DNA of 64,000 nucleotides from Thermohalobaculum sp039805905 (GCA_039805905.1 JBDIVM010000016.1:1-64000); one strand, 5' to 3'; shown: positions 33,842 to 42,711, numbered from the stretch's first letter. Made by a program: numbers and translations. The notes: generated from the letters alone by a model not told the origin.

Positions 33842-34950
33842 TCGCCAAAGCGGAACGCCCCGGGCGCGTTGGTGGCCAGATCGGCGGGCGCGGTCCGGGC
33901 GAGCCACCAGCGGGCGATCCGCGCCGCGGCGAACCAGAACAGCAGCGCCATCGGGGCCGAGAAAATCCCGTCGACGGCGTAATGCCAGCCGAGATGGACC
34001 GAGCCGACGAAGATGCCGGCGGCGAAGACGGCCAGGACCGCGCCGAGCACCCTGCTGACCGCGAAGCCAAGGCACGCGCAGGTCACGGATATGGCGATGT
34101 GGAGCGAGGGAAAGGCCGAAATTCCGACGGGCGACGCATCGGGATTGACGTAACCCTCCCAGAGCATTCTCTGTGCCTCGATCGCCATGATGCGCGCGAC
34201 CTGGCCCTGCTCGTGCAGGCGGTCGACCAATGGGCGGAACGTGGCGTCGCCGGTCATGCCCTCCATGTAGACCGGACCGCCAGACGCGAAGAGGATCGCC
34301 AGTCCGACGCCGGCGATCGTCCAGTTGAGCCCGTAGGCGGTCAGGAAGGTCAGCCTGAGCCGGCTCCGGAGCGGGAGCAGCGCCGCGGCGGTGATGCAGA
34401 GCTGCATGACCAGGAACCACAGCATGTAGAACATGTCGAGGATCATGGTCGCCAGCACGTCCGGCATCAGGCCGTGGGTGATGGTCCACGGGTCGGATCC
34501 GAGGAACAGCGCGCGATCGACCCCGGCGAAGAACTGGTCCCACGCATAGGGCGCGAAGCTCGCGATGTTCACCTTGAAGCTCAGATGCAGGTAGCCCAGC
34601 AGCAGCGTGAAGCCGAAGGCGAGCGGCAGGCGAAGCAGAAGGATCTCGGCCCAGGGCAGCGCGATCAGCCAGCCGAGAGAGCGCCCGAGCGATCGTTCGC
34701 GCGATGGCGTCAGGACAAATCGGATTGCCCCGATGATCAATGCGCCGACCAGGAAGACCGGCATCGCCTTCCCGAGTGTGGCAATGATGATGCCGTAGGT
34801 CAGCGCGACCTGTTCGTGCTCCGGGCCGATCAGCAGGACGTGGGCGAGGGCTAGGGTTGCGAGAAGAACCAGCGGCGGGACGTGGGCGATCAGCCCTGCT
34901 CGCGCTGAACCGAGAAATTCCAGAATACCTTTTTTCTCGTTTTCCTGCAT
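33793..34950 (-). CDS. PAP2-superfamily integral membrane phosphatase/transferase
   Basis: 385 aa with about eight to nine hydrophobic segments. The acid-phosphatase-type motifs are ISAFPSLHIAISV (motif C2, around residues 288-300) and GSVHLGWHYAVDGI (motif C3, about 330-343). This layout is close to the PAP2_3 / inositol-phosphorylceramide-synthase-like group, so the substrate is probably a lipid phosphate or phospholipid headgroup. The Lys-rich motif C1 of classical PAP2 enzymes is not evident. Its 3' end overlaps dapE convergently. Confidence 0.85.
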   Translation of the reverse strand: MQENEKKGILEFLGSARAGLIAHVPPLVLLATLALAHVLLIGPEHEQVALTYGIIIATLGKAMPVFLVGALIIGAIRFVLTPSRERSLGRSLGWLIALPWAEILLLRLPLAFGFTLLLGYLHLSFKVNIASFAPYAWDQFFAGVDRALFLGSDPWTITHGLMPDVLATMILDMFYMLWFLVMQLCITAAALLPLRSRLRLTFLTAYGLNWTIAGVGLAILFASGGPVYMEGMTGDATFRPLVDRLHEQGQVARIMAIEAQRMLWEGYVNPDASPVGISAFPSLHIAISVTCACLGFAVSRVLGAVLAVFAAGIFVGSVHLGWHYAVDGIFSAPMALLFWFAAARIARWWLARTAPADLATNAPGAFRFGDQQSAGLAKNRLSTSR

Positions 34951-35028
34951 ATTTGCCCCCGCACCCTAACGCAAAATCTCAAAGCCACACCGATCTGTCA
35001 AGGCGCGGGGCAGGGCGCGGCGGCGGGG

Positions 35029-35691
35029 TTATCGGACCAGATCGGGCTCGGGGATCCCCATCTGGTCGGCGAGCGTCGTTCCCTGCCGGAGGCGCTCCAG
35101 GGCCCCGGCTTCCTGCGCGAGTTTCGCCCGGCAGTCGGCCAAAAGCGCCCCGGCACGCGCCAGCGGCACCACGGCGATTCCGTCGTCGTCGCCGAGCACG
35201 ATGTCGCCTGGCGCGACCGTGCAGCCGCCACAGGAGATCACGCCGTCGATGGTGCCGCCGAAGCCTTTGTGCGGGCCGGCTGGAACGATCGCGGCTGCGA
35301 AGCAGGGGAAGCGGTTCCCGCGCAGTTCCGCCAGGTCGCGCACGGCGCCGTCCACCACCACGCCGGCCGCGCCTCGGCTGAGCGCCGCCTGGGTCAGGAG
35401 GCCGCCCCAGAGCGCCGTGTCCGTATGGCCACCGCCGTCGATCACCAGAACGTCACCCGGCGCGGCCAGCCGGATCGCGGCATGAATGGCGCTGTTGTCC
35501 CCCACCATGCAGGAGACCGTACGGGCCTGTCCGGTGAGCCGCGTGCCCGGCACGACCGGCTTGATCCGCGCCGCCATCGCCTGGCTGCGGTTCATGCAGT
35601 CCGAGGCGATGGCCGGCGGGATCGCGGACCAGGCCGTAAGGATGTCAGCGGGCAGGCGCTCGAAGCTGGCATCGAAGCGAAGGAGGGGCAT
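35029..35691 (-). CDS. RraA-family protein (HMG/CHA aldolase type)
   Basis: 220 aa. RraA-fold proteins either inhibit RNase E or act as 4-hydroxy-4-methyl-2-oxoglutarate / 4-carboxy-4-hydroxy-2-oxoadipate aldolases. Diagnostic segments are IDGGGHTDTALWGGLLTQAALSRGAAGVVVDGAVRD (about residues 84-119), with the metal/Arg-binding pattern GxxxRD, and GDDDGIAVVP near residue 170. The aldolase-type GG-x-D loop is present, which favours an enzyme over the E. coli RraA regulator. It lies alone between two unrelated genes. Confidence 0.85.
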   Translation of the reverse strand: MPLLRFDASFERLPADILTAWSAIPPAIASDCMNRSQAMAARIKPVVPGTRLTGQARTVSCMVGDNSAIHAAIRLAAPGDVLVIDGGGHTDTALWGGLLTQAALSRGAAGVVVDGAVRDLAELRGNRFPCFAAAIVPAGPHKGFGGTIDGVISCGGCTVAPGDIVLGDDDGIAVVPLARAGALLADCRAKLAQEAGALERLRQGTTLADQMGIPEPDLVR

Positions 35692-35810
35692 TGGCGGGGT
35701 CCGTGGCTGGATGTTCTGTGCCGGGCAGCTGGGCTTGGCCCTCGGTTACCCTGTCGCAGCGATGTGGCTCTGGCAAGACTCGGGGCATCCGCACACGCGG
35801 CGAAATGGAA

Positions 35811-35841
35811 GAAGCCCGCCGGAACCGGTCCGGCGGGCTTC
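35811..35841 (-). terminator. Intrinsic terminator of carD
   Basis: A perfect 13-bp stem (35811-35823 with 35829-35841) has a 5-nt loop, 30 nt after the carD stop. On the minus strand it is followed by TTCCATTTCG, a T-rich though interrupted tract. It is the best intrinsic terminator in the window and ends the helicase-S4-fdxA-carD series or the carD transcript. Confidence 0.8.
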
Positions 35842-35870
35842 GGGTGAGGTTGGCCGACAATGGCAGGCGA

Positions 35871-36386
35871 CTACGCCGCCTTCTGCACCAGAACGGCGCT
35901 GACGCGCGCGGCGGCATTGGCCTCGTCGACGCGCTCGACCGCCGCGACCTCGCGGGTCAGCCGCTCAAGTGCCGCCTCGTAGAGCTGACGCTCGGAGTAG
36001 GACTGCTCCGGCTGGTCTCCGGCGCGATAGAGATCGCGCACCACCTCGGCAATCGAGATCAGATCGCCGGAGTTGATCTTCTGCTCGTATTCCTGGGCGC
36101 GGCGCGACCACATGGCGCGCTTCACCCGGGCACGGCCCTTCAGCGTGTCCATCGCCTTGGCGACCAGATCGGGACTCGACAGCGAGCGCATCCCGATCGA
36201 GGCGGCCTTGGCGGTCGGTACCCGCAGGGTCATCTTGTCCTTCTCGAACGAGATCACGAACAGCTCCAGCTGTGTACCCGCGATCTCCTGGTCCTCGATC
36301 GACACGATGCGACCGACGCCATGCGCCGGATAGACCACATATTCATTCGCGCGGAACGCGTGTCCCGTGGCGTGCTTCTTAGACAT
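35871..36386 (-). CDS. carD: CarD-family transcription factor
   Basis: 171 aa. CarD/CdnL-type proteins bind the RNA polymerase beta subunit and stabilise open promoter complexes, notably at rRNA promoters. The N-terminal interaction domain shows EYVVYPAHGVGRIVSIEDQEIAGTQLELFVISFEKDKMTLRVP (about residues 15-57), and the C-terminal helical domain has RRAQEYEQKINSGDLISIAEVVRDLYR, the segment with DNA-contacting residues. CAGGAGAG precedes the ATG. In Rhodobacter CarD is an essential activator; that role here is inferred by family. Confidence 0.95.
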   Translation of the reverse strand: MSKKHATGHAFRANEYVVYPAHGVGRIVSIEDQEIAGTQLELFVISFEKDKMTLRVPTAKAASIGMRSLSSPDLVAKAMDTLKGRARVKRAMWSRRAQEYEQKINSGDLISIAEVVRDLYRAGDQPEQSYSERQLYEAALERLTREVAAVERVDEANAAARVSAVLVQKAA

Positions 36387-36740
36387 GCTCTCTCCTGTCC
36401 GGCAGTCCTCGTCCGCAGCAACGGCATCCGTTCCGCGTCAGAAGTCTCCCCCGGCAGACCTACGCCAAGGGCTGGATTTTTTTATCGCGTCAAACACACT
36501 CCCCCGAATGCAAGCAACCCGGCGGCCAAAACGTGCTTGTGCAACATTTGTGTAACAGATTCGCGCAGATTTATCCACTCCCTGCGTCAATCCGGCACGG
36601 TCAGTCCCGGGGAGAGTGGCGATTTTTTCCACTCTGTGGACGATTCGCGCGCCGGTTGAGCTATGCGACGGCCGCTCGTGCGGCACGAAGCTCGACATTC
36701 CCGCGAGCGCAGATTCCCGGCGAACGCCCGCAGAAGCCGC
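36387..36740. other. 354-bp intergenic region upstream of carD and downstream of fdxA
   Basis: This spacer is distinctly more AT-rich than its surroundings and has no credible gene. It contains the carD promoter region, a TTTTTTT run at 36478-36484, a DnaA-box-like TTATCCACT at 36571-36579, and a 7-bp inverted repeat AGAGTGG/CCACTCT (36613-36619 with 36629-36635) with a T-rich loop. I could not place a good -35/-10 pair on the minus strand. A TTGACG near 36495 (minus) has no -10 at normal distance. Confidence 0.6.
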
Positions 36741-37079
36741 TCAGTCGCCCTGGCCAGGCGCCTCGGAAAAATACTTTTCGAGCTTGCCGGTTTCGCCGTC
36801 ATACTTCTCGCCGTCAGACGGCGGCTCGCGCTTGACCGTGATATTCGGCCACTGCTCCGAATACTTCAGGTTGAAGCTGACCCACTGCTCCATGCCGGCC
36901 TCGGTGTCCGGGCGGATGGCGTCGGCCGGGCATTCGGGCTCGCAGACGCCGCAGTCGATGCACTCGTCCGGATGGATGACGAGCATGTTCTCGCCTTCGT
37001 AGAAGCAGTCTACCGGGCAGACCTCGACGCAGTCCATGTACTTGCAGCGGATGCAGTTGTCCGTCACCACGTAAGTCAT
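36741..37079 (-). CDS. fdxA: 7Fe ferredoxin FdxA
   Basis: 112 aa. An electron carrier with one [3Fe-4S] and one [4Fe-4S] cluster. The cysteines sit at 9, 12, 17, 21, 25 and 40, 43, 46, 50; the first group is C-x2-C-x4-C-x3-CP, as in 7Fe ferredoxins, and the second C-x2-C-x2-C-x3-CP is a full 4Fe site. A long C-terminal tail (about residues 60-112) with QWPNITVKREPP is typical of the alphaproteobacterial type. It is between the S4-domain gene and carD on the same strand. Confidence 0.95.
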   Translation of the reverse strand: MTYVVTDNCIRCKYMDCVEVCPVDCFYEGENMLVIHPDECIDCGVCEPECPADAIRPDTEAGMEQWVSFNLKYSEQWPNITVKREPPSDGEKYDGETGKLEKYFSEAPGQGD

Positions 37080-37173
37080 CTTCCGGTCTCCCGATTCTGC
37101 CGGACAACAGTTGCTGCGATCATGCCGACCCAGCCTCGCCCCGCCCGTGTATTAGGGTCAGGTCCGAGCGGCT

Positions 37174-37581
37174 TCAAGGGTCGCGCCGCCGCAGGGCACA
37201 GGTTTTTCGTCGTTGGAGCTTGGTTGGCCGCCCGGCGCCCGGATCACGCTGCGCCAGACCCGTCGGCGCCAGCGTCAACGCAGAAGTCGCGGCAGGCGGA
37301 TCGAGGTCGGTGTAGAGCGCCTGCGCTTCGGCGGCCGGTCCGCGGCGGGCGGACAGTGCCTCGATGCGGATCACCCGTATCCGGTCGCCCTGCGGAAAGG
37401 TCAGGACATCGCCCGGCCGGACCTGGTGCGAGGGCCTAGACGAGCGCTCGGAATTGATCCGGAGGCGCCCCGATCCGGCAAGTTCCGCGGCGAGTGCCCG
37501 GGTCCTGAAGAACCGCGCATGCCACAGCCACTTGTCGATCCGGAGCTTGTCGCGCGCGGTGTCGCGGGGGCCGGCAGTCAT
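37174..37581 (-). CDS. S4-domain RNA-binding protein (Hsp15/HslR-like)
   Basis: 135 aa. The S4 RNA-binding motif is LRIDKWLWHARFFRTRALAAELAGSGRLRINSERSSRPSHQVRPGDVLTF (about residues 12-62). In E. coli Hsp15 rescues stalled 50S subunits carrying peptidyl-tRNA. The C-terminal half is basic and disordered, ending KLQRRKTCALRRRDP. It starts 6 nt after the helicase stop on the same strand, so the two are probably translated from one mRNA. Confidence 0.9.
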   Translation of the reverse strand: MTAGPRDTARDKLRIDKWLWHARFFRTRALAAELAGSGRLRINSERSSRPSHQVRPGDVLTFPQGDRIRVIRIEALSARRGPAAEAQALYTDLDPPAATSALTLAPTGLAQRDPGAGRPTKLQRRKTCALRRRDP

Positions 37582-37587
37582 GCGGCA

Positions 37588-40500
37588 CTACTTCATCTTG
37601 AGCTGCTGCAGGATGGCGAAGGGGCTGTCAGGGTCGATCTTGCGCTCCTCGCGCGGAGGGCGGGCGAATTTCGATCTGCCGCCCTGCGCGCCGTCGCCGC
37701 GGTCACGCTCGGGTTTGCTCCCGTTCCTGCCGGTATCCTTCTTCCCGTCCCTGCGTCCACCCTTCTGGCCACCGGGCTTGCCACGACGCTGCGGTCGTGC
37801 GCCGCCCTCATGTCCCTCCGCCCGGTCGCCCTGGGGTCTGACACGGGCGCGGAAACGGAACGTATAGAATGCCTCGGTCTCCACCGCGGCATCGGCAGCG
37901 ACCATCGCTCCCGATTCCGGGGCCGGGGCACTGCCCGCGGCACTTTCGCCCTCCACTTCCGGGCCGGGAGTTGCGGCTTCGAGAGAGGGGCGCGCGGCGC
38001 CGAGGAATTCGGCACACGGAAGCCCGGACGCAACCGGCCCGGCATCCGGCGTCCCGGCAACCAGTGCGTTGTCGGCGGTCGCATCGGCGTCCGGCGATGC
38101 GGTCTCCGCGGCCACGGACTTCCTCGGTCCGCCTTCCCCGGTTCCGGCCGGAGCGTCAGCGCCCGACGGCGCAGCGGCCGCTGCCGTGCGTGGCGCCCTG
38201 GGCCGCTCGCCCCGTTCGCCGTCGTAACCGAGCGACTTGAGGATATCGGCGAACTGGTCGAGCGTGCAGCCGGTGATCGACAGCATCTCCGGCGTAGCCT
38301 CGAAGCCGGCGCGGGCGTCCATCGGCCGGATCAGGTCGGCGAGCCGCTCGAGCATGTCGATCCTGAGCGCCCGCTGGCCGCAGAGCCGGTAGCCGACCTT
38401 TTCGTAGTATCCCTGCGGCGCACCGCTGGCCGCCGGGATCGTGACCAGTCCCGGCGGTGGCGACTCGGGGAACTGCTCGAAGCCTTCCCACAGACTCCAG
38501 AGAATCAGCCTCAGCCGCGTCGGCGCCGGCTTCAGCAGAAGCGGCATGAAGACGTTGTACTGCCCGAAGCGCACGCCATGCTTGCGCAGGAGTGCGCGCT
38601 CCTCCTGGCCGAGGGCCTTGACGTCGTCGGCGATCTGGCGCCGGGGCACGACGCCCATGGCCTCGGCGATCTGGAAGGCGACGCCGCGGGCAAGGCCGGT
38701 CACTGTCTCGTCGTCGCGCATTTTCAGCATAGGTTCGAAAAGCGTGCTGATCCGGCGCTGGATCCAGTGGCCAAGCCGCCGTTCGACCTTGGCGGCGACA
38801 GCGGGTTCGGCGATGTCGTCGACGAAGACGCGGATCTTCGGTGCGAGCGGGCTCTCGCCCTTCTCGAGCCGGCCGACCGCATCGGTGCCCCACATCAGGC
38901 CGCCCTGCTCGGTCACGTCGATCTCGGTATCGGGGCTCGCATAGAGCTTGTCCGCGCGGCGGGCGAACTCCGCCTGAAGTGCCGCGAGGCTCGCCGAGCG
39001 CAGGGTCTTGCTCTCCTCGCCACCCGCGGATTCATCAACCGTAAACCGGAAGCCGTCGAGCCGGCCCACGAAGTGCCCCTCGACGCTGACCTCGCCCTTG
39101 TCGTTCACCTCGGCCACGAGCCGTTCCTTCTGCTTCAGACGGCGCATCAGCACACTGGTGCGCCGGTCCACGAACCGCTGCGTCAGGCGCTCGTGCAGCG
39201 CCTCGGAGAGACGGTCCTCGACCTCGCGGGTGATTGCCCGCCAGCTCTCGGGATCGTCGAGCCAGCGGCCGCGATTGGCCACGAAGGTCCAGGTCCGGAT
39301 ATGGGCCAAACGCTTCGACAGCGCGTCGATATCCCCCTCGACCCGGTCGATGCGCCTGACCTGCCCGGCGATCCAGTCTGATGGTATTACGCCACCGTCG
39401 GACAGCAGGAAACGGTAAATCCGCGCCAGCAGGCTCGTGTGATCGGAACGCGCTGCCTTCCGGAAGTCGGGCACCTGGCAGACCTCCCAGAGCAAGCGCA
39501 CCCGGTCGCCGCCCTGTGCGATGGCAGCGATCTCTGGGTCGCTCCAGAGGTGCTTCAGTGCCGCCAGGTCGTCGGCCTCGCGGGCGCGCAGCAGGTCCGG
39601 GTGCTCGGGCGGCGCCTCCAGGCTCTCGATCAGTGCCGGCACGGTGCCGTGGTCGAGCCTCGTGTTGCGCCACATCAGCCGGGTCAGCGGCCTGAAGCGG
39701 TGGTTCTCGATCGCCTCGACCACCGCAGGGTCGATGGCGCGGAGCTCGCCCGTCACCCCGAAGGTTCCATCACGGGTGTAGCGCCCGGCCCGCCCGGCGA
39801 TCTGCGCCAGTTCGTTCGGCTCCAGCGTCCGGTGGCGGTGGCCGTCGAACTTGGAAAGCCCGGCGAAGGCGACATGGTCCACATCCATGTTCAGCCCCAT
39901 GCCGATGGCGTCGGTGGCCACGATGTAATCGACATCGCCATTCTGGTAGAGGGCCACCTGGGCATTGCGCGTGCGCGGGCTCAGCGCTCCCAGCACCACC
40001 GCGGCGCCGCCCCGCTGGCGGCGGATCAGCTCGGCTATGGCGTAGACCTGGTCGACCGAGAAGGCGACGACCGCGGTCCGGGGCCTCAGCCGCGAAATCT
40101 TCGAGGCCCCCGTGTAGGTCAGCTTCGAGAACCGCTCGCGCCCGTCGAAGCGGGTGCGCGGCACCAGGCTCTGGATGCGGCCGCGCATGTTGTCCGAGCC
40201 CATCATCATGGTCTCGTAGCGGCCCCGTGCGGTCAGCAGCCGGTCCGTGAAGACGTGGCCCCGCTCCGGATCGGCACAGAGCTGGATCTCGTCGAGCCCG
40301 ACGAAGTCGGCGCCGATCTCGAGCGGCATCGCTTCGGTGGTGCAGATGAAATAGCGCGCGCCGGGCGGCTGAATCTTCTCCTCGCCGGTGATCAGCGCTG
40401 CCTGACCGGGACCGCGCAGTGCACAGACCCGATCGTAGATCTCGCGCGCGAGCAGCCGCAGCGGCAACCCGATGATGCCGCTCGCCCGCGACAGCATCCG

Positions 40501-40593
40501 CTCGACCGCATAATGGGTCTTTCCGGTGTTGGTGGGGCCGAGGAGCGCCGTGACCGACCCCTGGTCCGGCATGCGATGGGTCTGGATGTCCAA
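37588..40593 (-). CDS. SUV3-like DExH RNA helicase with long C-terminal tail
   Basis: 1001 aa. Its ATPase domain resembles mitochondrial SUV3, the degradosome helicase: Walker A GPTNTGKTHYAVERM (motif I at residues 19-26), DEIQ (motif II at 101-104), TATDAIGMGLNMDVDHV-type motif V (IVATDAIGMGLNMD) and QIAGRAGRYTRDGTFG (motif VI). Alphaproteobacteria have this as a stand-alone helicase. After about residue 780 the protein is a low-complexity Ala/Pro/Gly then Arg/Lys/Gly tail of about 200 aa, likely RNA-binding and disordered. It is first in a unit with the S4 gene. Confidence 0.9.
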   Translation of the reverse strand: MDIQTHRMPDQGSVTALLGPTNTGKTHYAVERMLSRASGIIGLPLRLLAREIYDRVCALRGPGQAALITGEEKIQPPGARYFICTTEAMPLEIGADFVGLDEIQLCADPERGHVFTDRLLTARGRYETMMMGSDNMRGRIQSLVPRTRFDGRERFSKLTYTGASKISRLRPRTAVVAFSVDQVYAIAELIRRQRGGAAVVLGALSPRTRNAQVALYQNGDVDYIVATDAIGMGLNMDVDHVAFAGLSKFDGHRHRTLEPNELAQIAGRAGRYTRDGTFGVTGELRAIDPAVVEAIENHRFRPLTRLMWRNTRLDHGTVPALIESLEAPPEHPDLLRAREADDLAALKHLWSDPEIAAIAQGGDRVRLLWEVCQVPDFRKAARSDHTSLLARIYRFLLSDGGVIPSDWIAGQVRRIDRVEGDIDALSKRLAHIRTWTFVANRGRWLDDPESWRAITREVEDRLSEALHERLTQRFVDRRTSVLMRRLKQKERLVAEVNDKGEVSVEGHFVGRLDGFRFTVDESAGGEESKTLRSASLAALQAEFARRADKLYASPDTEIDVTEQGGLMWGTDAVGRLEKGESPLAPKIRVFVDDIAEPAVAAKVERRLGHWIQRRISTLFEPMLKMRDDETVTGLARGVAFQIAEAMGVVPRRQIADDVKALGQEERALLRKHGVRFGQYNVFMPLLLKPAPTRLRLILWSLWEGFEQFPESPPPGLVTIPAASGAPQGYYEKVGYRLCGQRALRIDMLERLADLIRPMDARAGFEATPEMLSITGCTLDQFADILKSLGYDGERGERPRAPRTAAAAAPSGADAPAGTGEGGPRKSVAAETASPDADATADNALVAGTPDAGPVASGLPCAEFLGAARPSLEAATPGPEVEGESAAGSAPAPESGAMVAADAAVETEAFYTFRFRARVRPQGDRAEGHEGGARPQRRGKPGGQKGGRRDGKKDTGRNGSKPERDRGDGAQGGRSKFARPPREERKIDPDSPFAILQQLKMK

Positions 40594-40697
40594 GAGGCTC
40601 TCATTCCTCGCTCGGCCGTCCGAACCGCTGCGGATACGGGCCGGTCGCGCTCACATAGGGCCTGGTCGAGGCGGGGGCAAGCGGCGCCCGGGGCGCT

Positions 40698-41384
40698 TCA
40701 GAGCGACCGGCCGTCCACGTCGGGTGCCAGACGCTCCACGCCCTCGATGGCGCCCTGCAGATGCGGGTGGACCTCGAGGCCGCGCCGGTAGGCGGTCAGC
40801 GCCCCCTTCTTGTCGCCAAGCCGCTCGAGAATCATGCCAAGGCCGGAAAGCGCCCCGAAATGCCGAGGCTCGAGGGCGAGGGTACGCTCGATATCGGCGA
40901 CCGAGCGACCATATTCCTGCAGCAGGAAATAGACCGTCGCCCGCTTGTTCCAGCCTTCGGCGAATCCGGGGTCGAGGCGCACGAGGTCATCGAGAAAGCG
41001 CAGCGCGAGCTCGTAGTCCTGCGCCTGCATGGCGGCGACAGCACGGGCGAGCAGAAGGTCCATCGAGTCCGAGCCGCTCGCGCTCCAGATCGCCCAGATC
41101 CTGTTCTGAATGCCTTCCGATTCGGATTCCGCACTGGCCGCGAGGCGGTCGAACAGCGTGTCGAGTTCAGCCGCACGGAGGGCTGCCTCCTCCTCGGGAG
41201 ACTGCGGCCCGGGTGCCCGCCGGTCGGGCTGATCGGGCCCGGTGTGCGGGCCGAACGCGGAGAGGTCGTCCCCGGTTTCCGCGGGCGGAGCCGGTTCTGG
41301 CGATTGCGCCGGTGTGTCCGCTGCAGCCAGGACAAGCGCCGCCGCAAGCAAATGCGAGATGTGCAACGTGCGGAATTTCATCAT
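40698..41384 (-). CDS. Exported TPR-repeat protein
   Basis: 228 aa. A short signal peptide (about residues 1-26, ending ADTPAQ) is followed by a Pro/Ala-rich acidic linker. From about residue 110 come three tetratricopeptide repeats, such as AVAAMQAQDYELALRFLDDLVRLDPGFAEGWNKRATVYFLLQEYGRSVADIERTLALEP. It should be a periplasmic protein-protein scaffold. Two ATG codons in tandem open it; the second (41381) has better spacing to AGG. A perfect palindrome lies directly upstream. Confidence 0.85.
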   Translation of the reverse strand: MMKFRTLHISHLLAAALVLAAADTPAQSPEPAPPAETGDDLSAFGPHTGPDQPDRRAPGPQSPEEEAALRAAELDTLFDRLAASAESESEGIQNRIWAIWSASGSDSMDLLLARAVAAMQAQDYELALRFLDDLVRLDPGFAEGWNKRATVYFLLQEYGRSVADIERTLALEPRHFGALSGLGMILERLGDKKGALTAYRRGLEVHPHLQGAIEGVERLAPDVDGRSL

Positions 41385-41400
41385 TGCCTAATGATAGGCA
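41385..41400. promoter_or_regulatory. Perfect 6-bp palindrome TGCCTA-N4-TAGGCA
   Basis: It sits immediately upstream of the TPR gene start, in the 74-bp divergent spacer shared with the SCP2 gene. On the TPR-gene strand it contains the AGG of the ribosome-binding region, so it could be an operator for a dimeric repressor or an RNA hairpin that hides the start. I saw it nowhere else in the window. Confidence 0.4.
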
Positions 41401-41458
41401 GGATGCGTAGCACTGCAAGGCATCGCGAGGATCAGCCGGAAGAGGAGCGGACCGAACC

Positions 41459-41749
41459 ATGAGCAGTGCCCTGGACCAGGCGGCGGAGTCGCTGCGTGCA
41501 CGCCTCGCAGGTGCCGATTTCGACGGAACCGCGCGGTTCGAGATCGAGGATGAGGGGGTTATCCGGATCGCCGGTGGCGACGTCTCGATGGCGGACGGCG
41601 ATGCGGATGTGACGATCACCGCGACTCTCGACACCTTCCGGGAAATCTTCGACGGCACGCTGTCTCCAACCGCCGCCTACATGACCGGGCAGATGCGCAT
41701 CGACGGCGACATGGGTGCGGCGATGAAGCTGAGCCGGCTCCTGGGCTGA
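41459..41749 (+). CDS. SCP2 sterol-binding-domain protein
   Basis: 96 aa. The sequence fits a single SCP2 domain, a small lipid-binding fold: ARFEIEDEGVIRIAGGDVSMADGDADVTITATLDTFREIFDGTLSPTAAYMTGQMRIDGDMGAAMKLSRLL. The ending motif G-x-M/V-x-I-x-GD-x-x-x-A is characteristic. It starts 74 nt from the divergent TPR gene and is followed after 5 nt by a lipase-like hydrolase, which suggests a lipid-related pair. Confidence 0.92.
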   Translation: MSSALDQAAESLRARLAGADFDGTARFEIEDEGVIRIAGGDVSMADGDADVTITATLDTFREIFDGTLSPTAAYMTGQMRIDGDMGAAMKLSRLLG

Positions 41750-41754
41750 GCCAG

Positions 41755-42711
41755 GTGTCGGAGACCTCCGTCGGCGGGCCGCATCTCCCTCCGGGCGGCC
41801 TCGCCTGGGACGAGACGCTGGAGCTCAGGGCCGACGACGGCATAGGGCTGAGGGGCGCGCTCTGGCGCTTCGCTGGCGGGTCGCGCAGACAGCGGGGCCT
41901 CGTGCTCTACCTCAGCGGACGGACCGAGTTCCTGGAGAAATGCACTGTCCCGGCGGCTGAACTGGTCGCCCGCGGCTTCGCGGTGGCGAGCCTCGACTGG
42001 CGCGGGCAGGGGCTTTCGGAGCGGCTGATCGACCATCCGCTGAAGGGCCATGTGGAGAGCTTCGACGAGTACCGGCGCGATCTCTCGGCGCTGCTGGCTC
42101 ATCCGGCGGTCGCGGCGTTCGGCCCACCGCGACTGATCCTCGCCCATTCCATGGGCGGCGCGATCGCGCTCGGGGCGCTCCTGCGTGGCGAGATCTCCGC
42201 GGCCGCCCTGATCTCGACCGCGCCGATGCTGGGCATCCGCATGACCTGGTACCAGCGGCTGATCGCCCGGCCGGTGCTGGCCCTGGCGCGCCGGTACGGC
42301 TGGCTCGGGCGCTGGCCGCCGCCACCCCGCCGCGACGTTCCCTACGTCTTACTGGGCTTCAGCGGAAATGCGCTGACCGGCGATCGGCGGATCTTCGACT
42401 GGATGGTTGCCGCGGTGGAGCGGGAGCCGGCCTTCCGGATGGCCCTGCCGACCATCGGCTGGATCGGCGCGGCCCGCGAGGAGATGCAGTGGCTGGGTGC
42501 CGGGCCTCCGCTCGGCATTCCGGCGCTGTTCCTGCTCGGCGGCCGCGAGGACATCGTCGAGCCCCGCGCGGTGCATGCGGGCGCTGCCCGGCTCGGCGCA
42601 CGGCTGGTCGAGATAGCCGAGGCGCGGCACGAGCATCTCATGGAGGCCGCGCCCGTCCGGGCCGCTGCCTGGGCGGCGATCGACCGGTTCCTGGACGAGC
42701 ACGGCCTTTAG
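41755..42711 (+). CDS. Alpha/beta hydrolase, PldB lysophospholipase-like
   Basis: 318 aa, GTG start. The fold shows the nucleophile elbow LILAHSMGGAIALG (Ser near residue 132), the oxyanion region VLYLSGRTEFLEKC, the acid in LFLLGGREDIVEP and the His in ARHEHLMEA. The arrangement, with a cap between about residues 150 and 230, matches lysophospholipase L2/monoacylglycerol lipase-type enzymes. It lies directly behind an SCP2 domain gene and probably acts on membrane-derived lipids. Confidence 0.87.
   Translation: MSETSVGGPHLPPGGLAWDETLELRADDGIGLRGALWRFAGGSRRQRGLVLYLSGRTEFLEKCTVPAAELVARGFAVASLDWRGQGLSERLIDHPLKGHVESFDEYRRDLSALLAHPAVAAFGPPRLILAHSMGGAIALGALLRGEISAAALISTAPMLGIRMTWYQRLIARPVLALARRYGWLGRWPPPPRRDVPYVLLGFSGNALTGDRRIFDWMVAAVEREPAFRMALPTIGWIGAAREEMQWLGAGPPLGIPALFLLGGREDIVEPRAVHAGAARLGARLVEIAEARHEHLMEAAPVRAAAWAAIDRFLDEHGL

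Noticed and set aside
36571..36640. Possible replication origin near carD
   Set aside because: Only one DnaA-like box and one weaker site, no AT-rich unwinding array and no dnaA/dnaN/hemE-type neighbours. Kept as a weak regulatory observation only.
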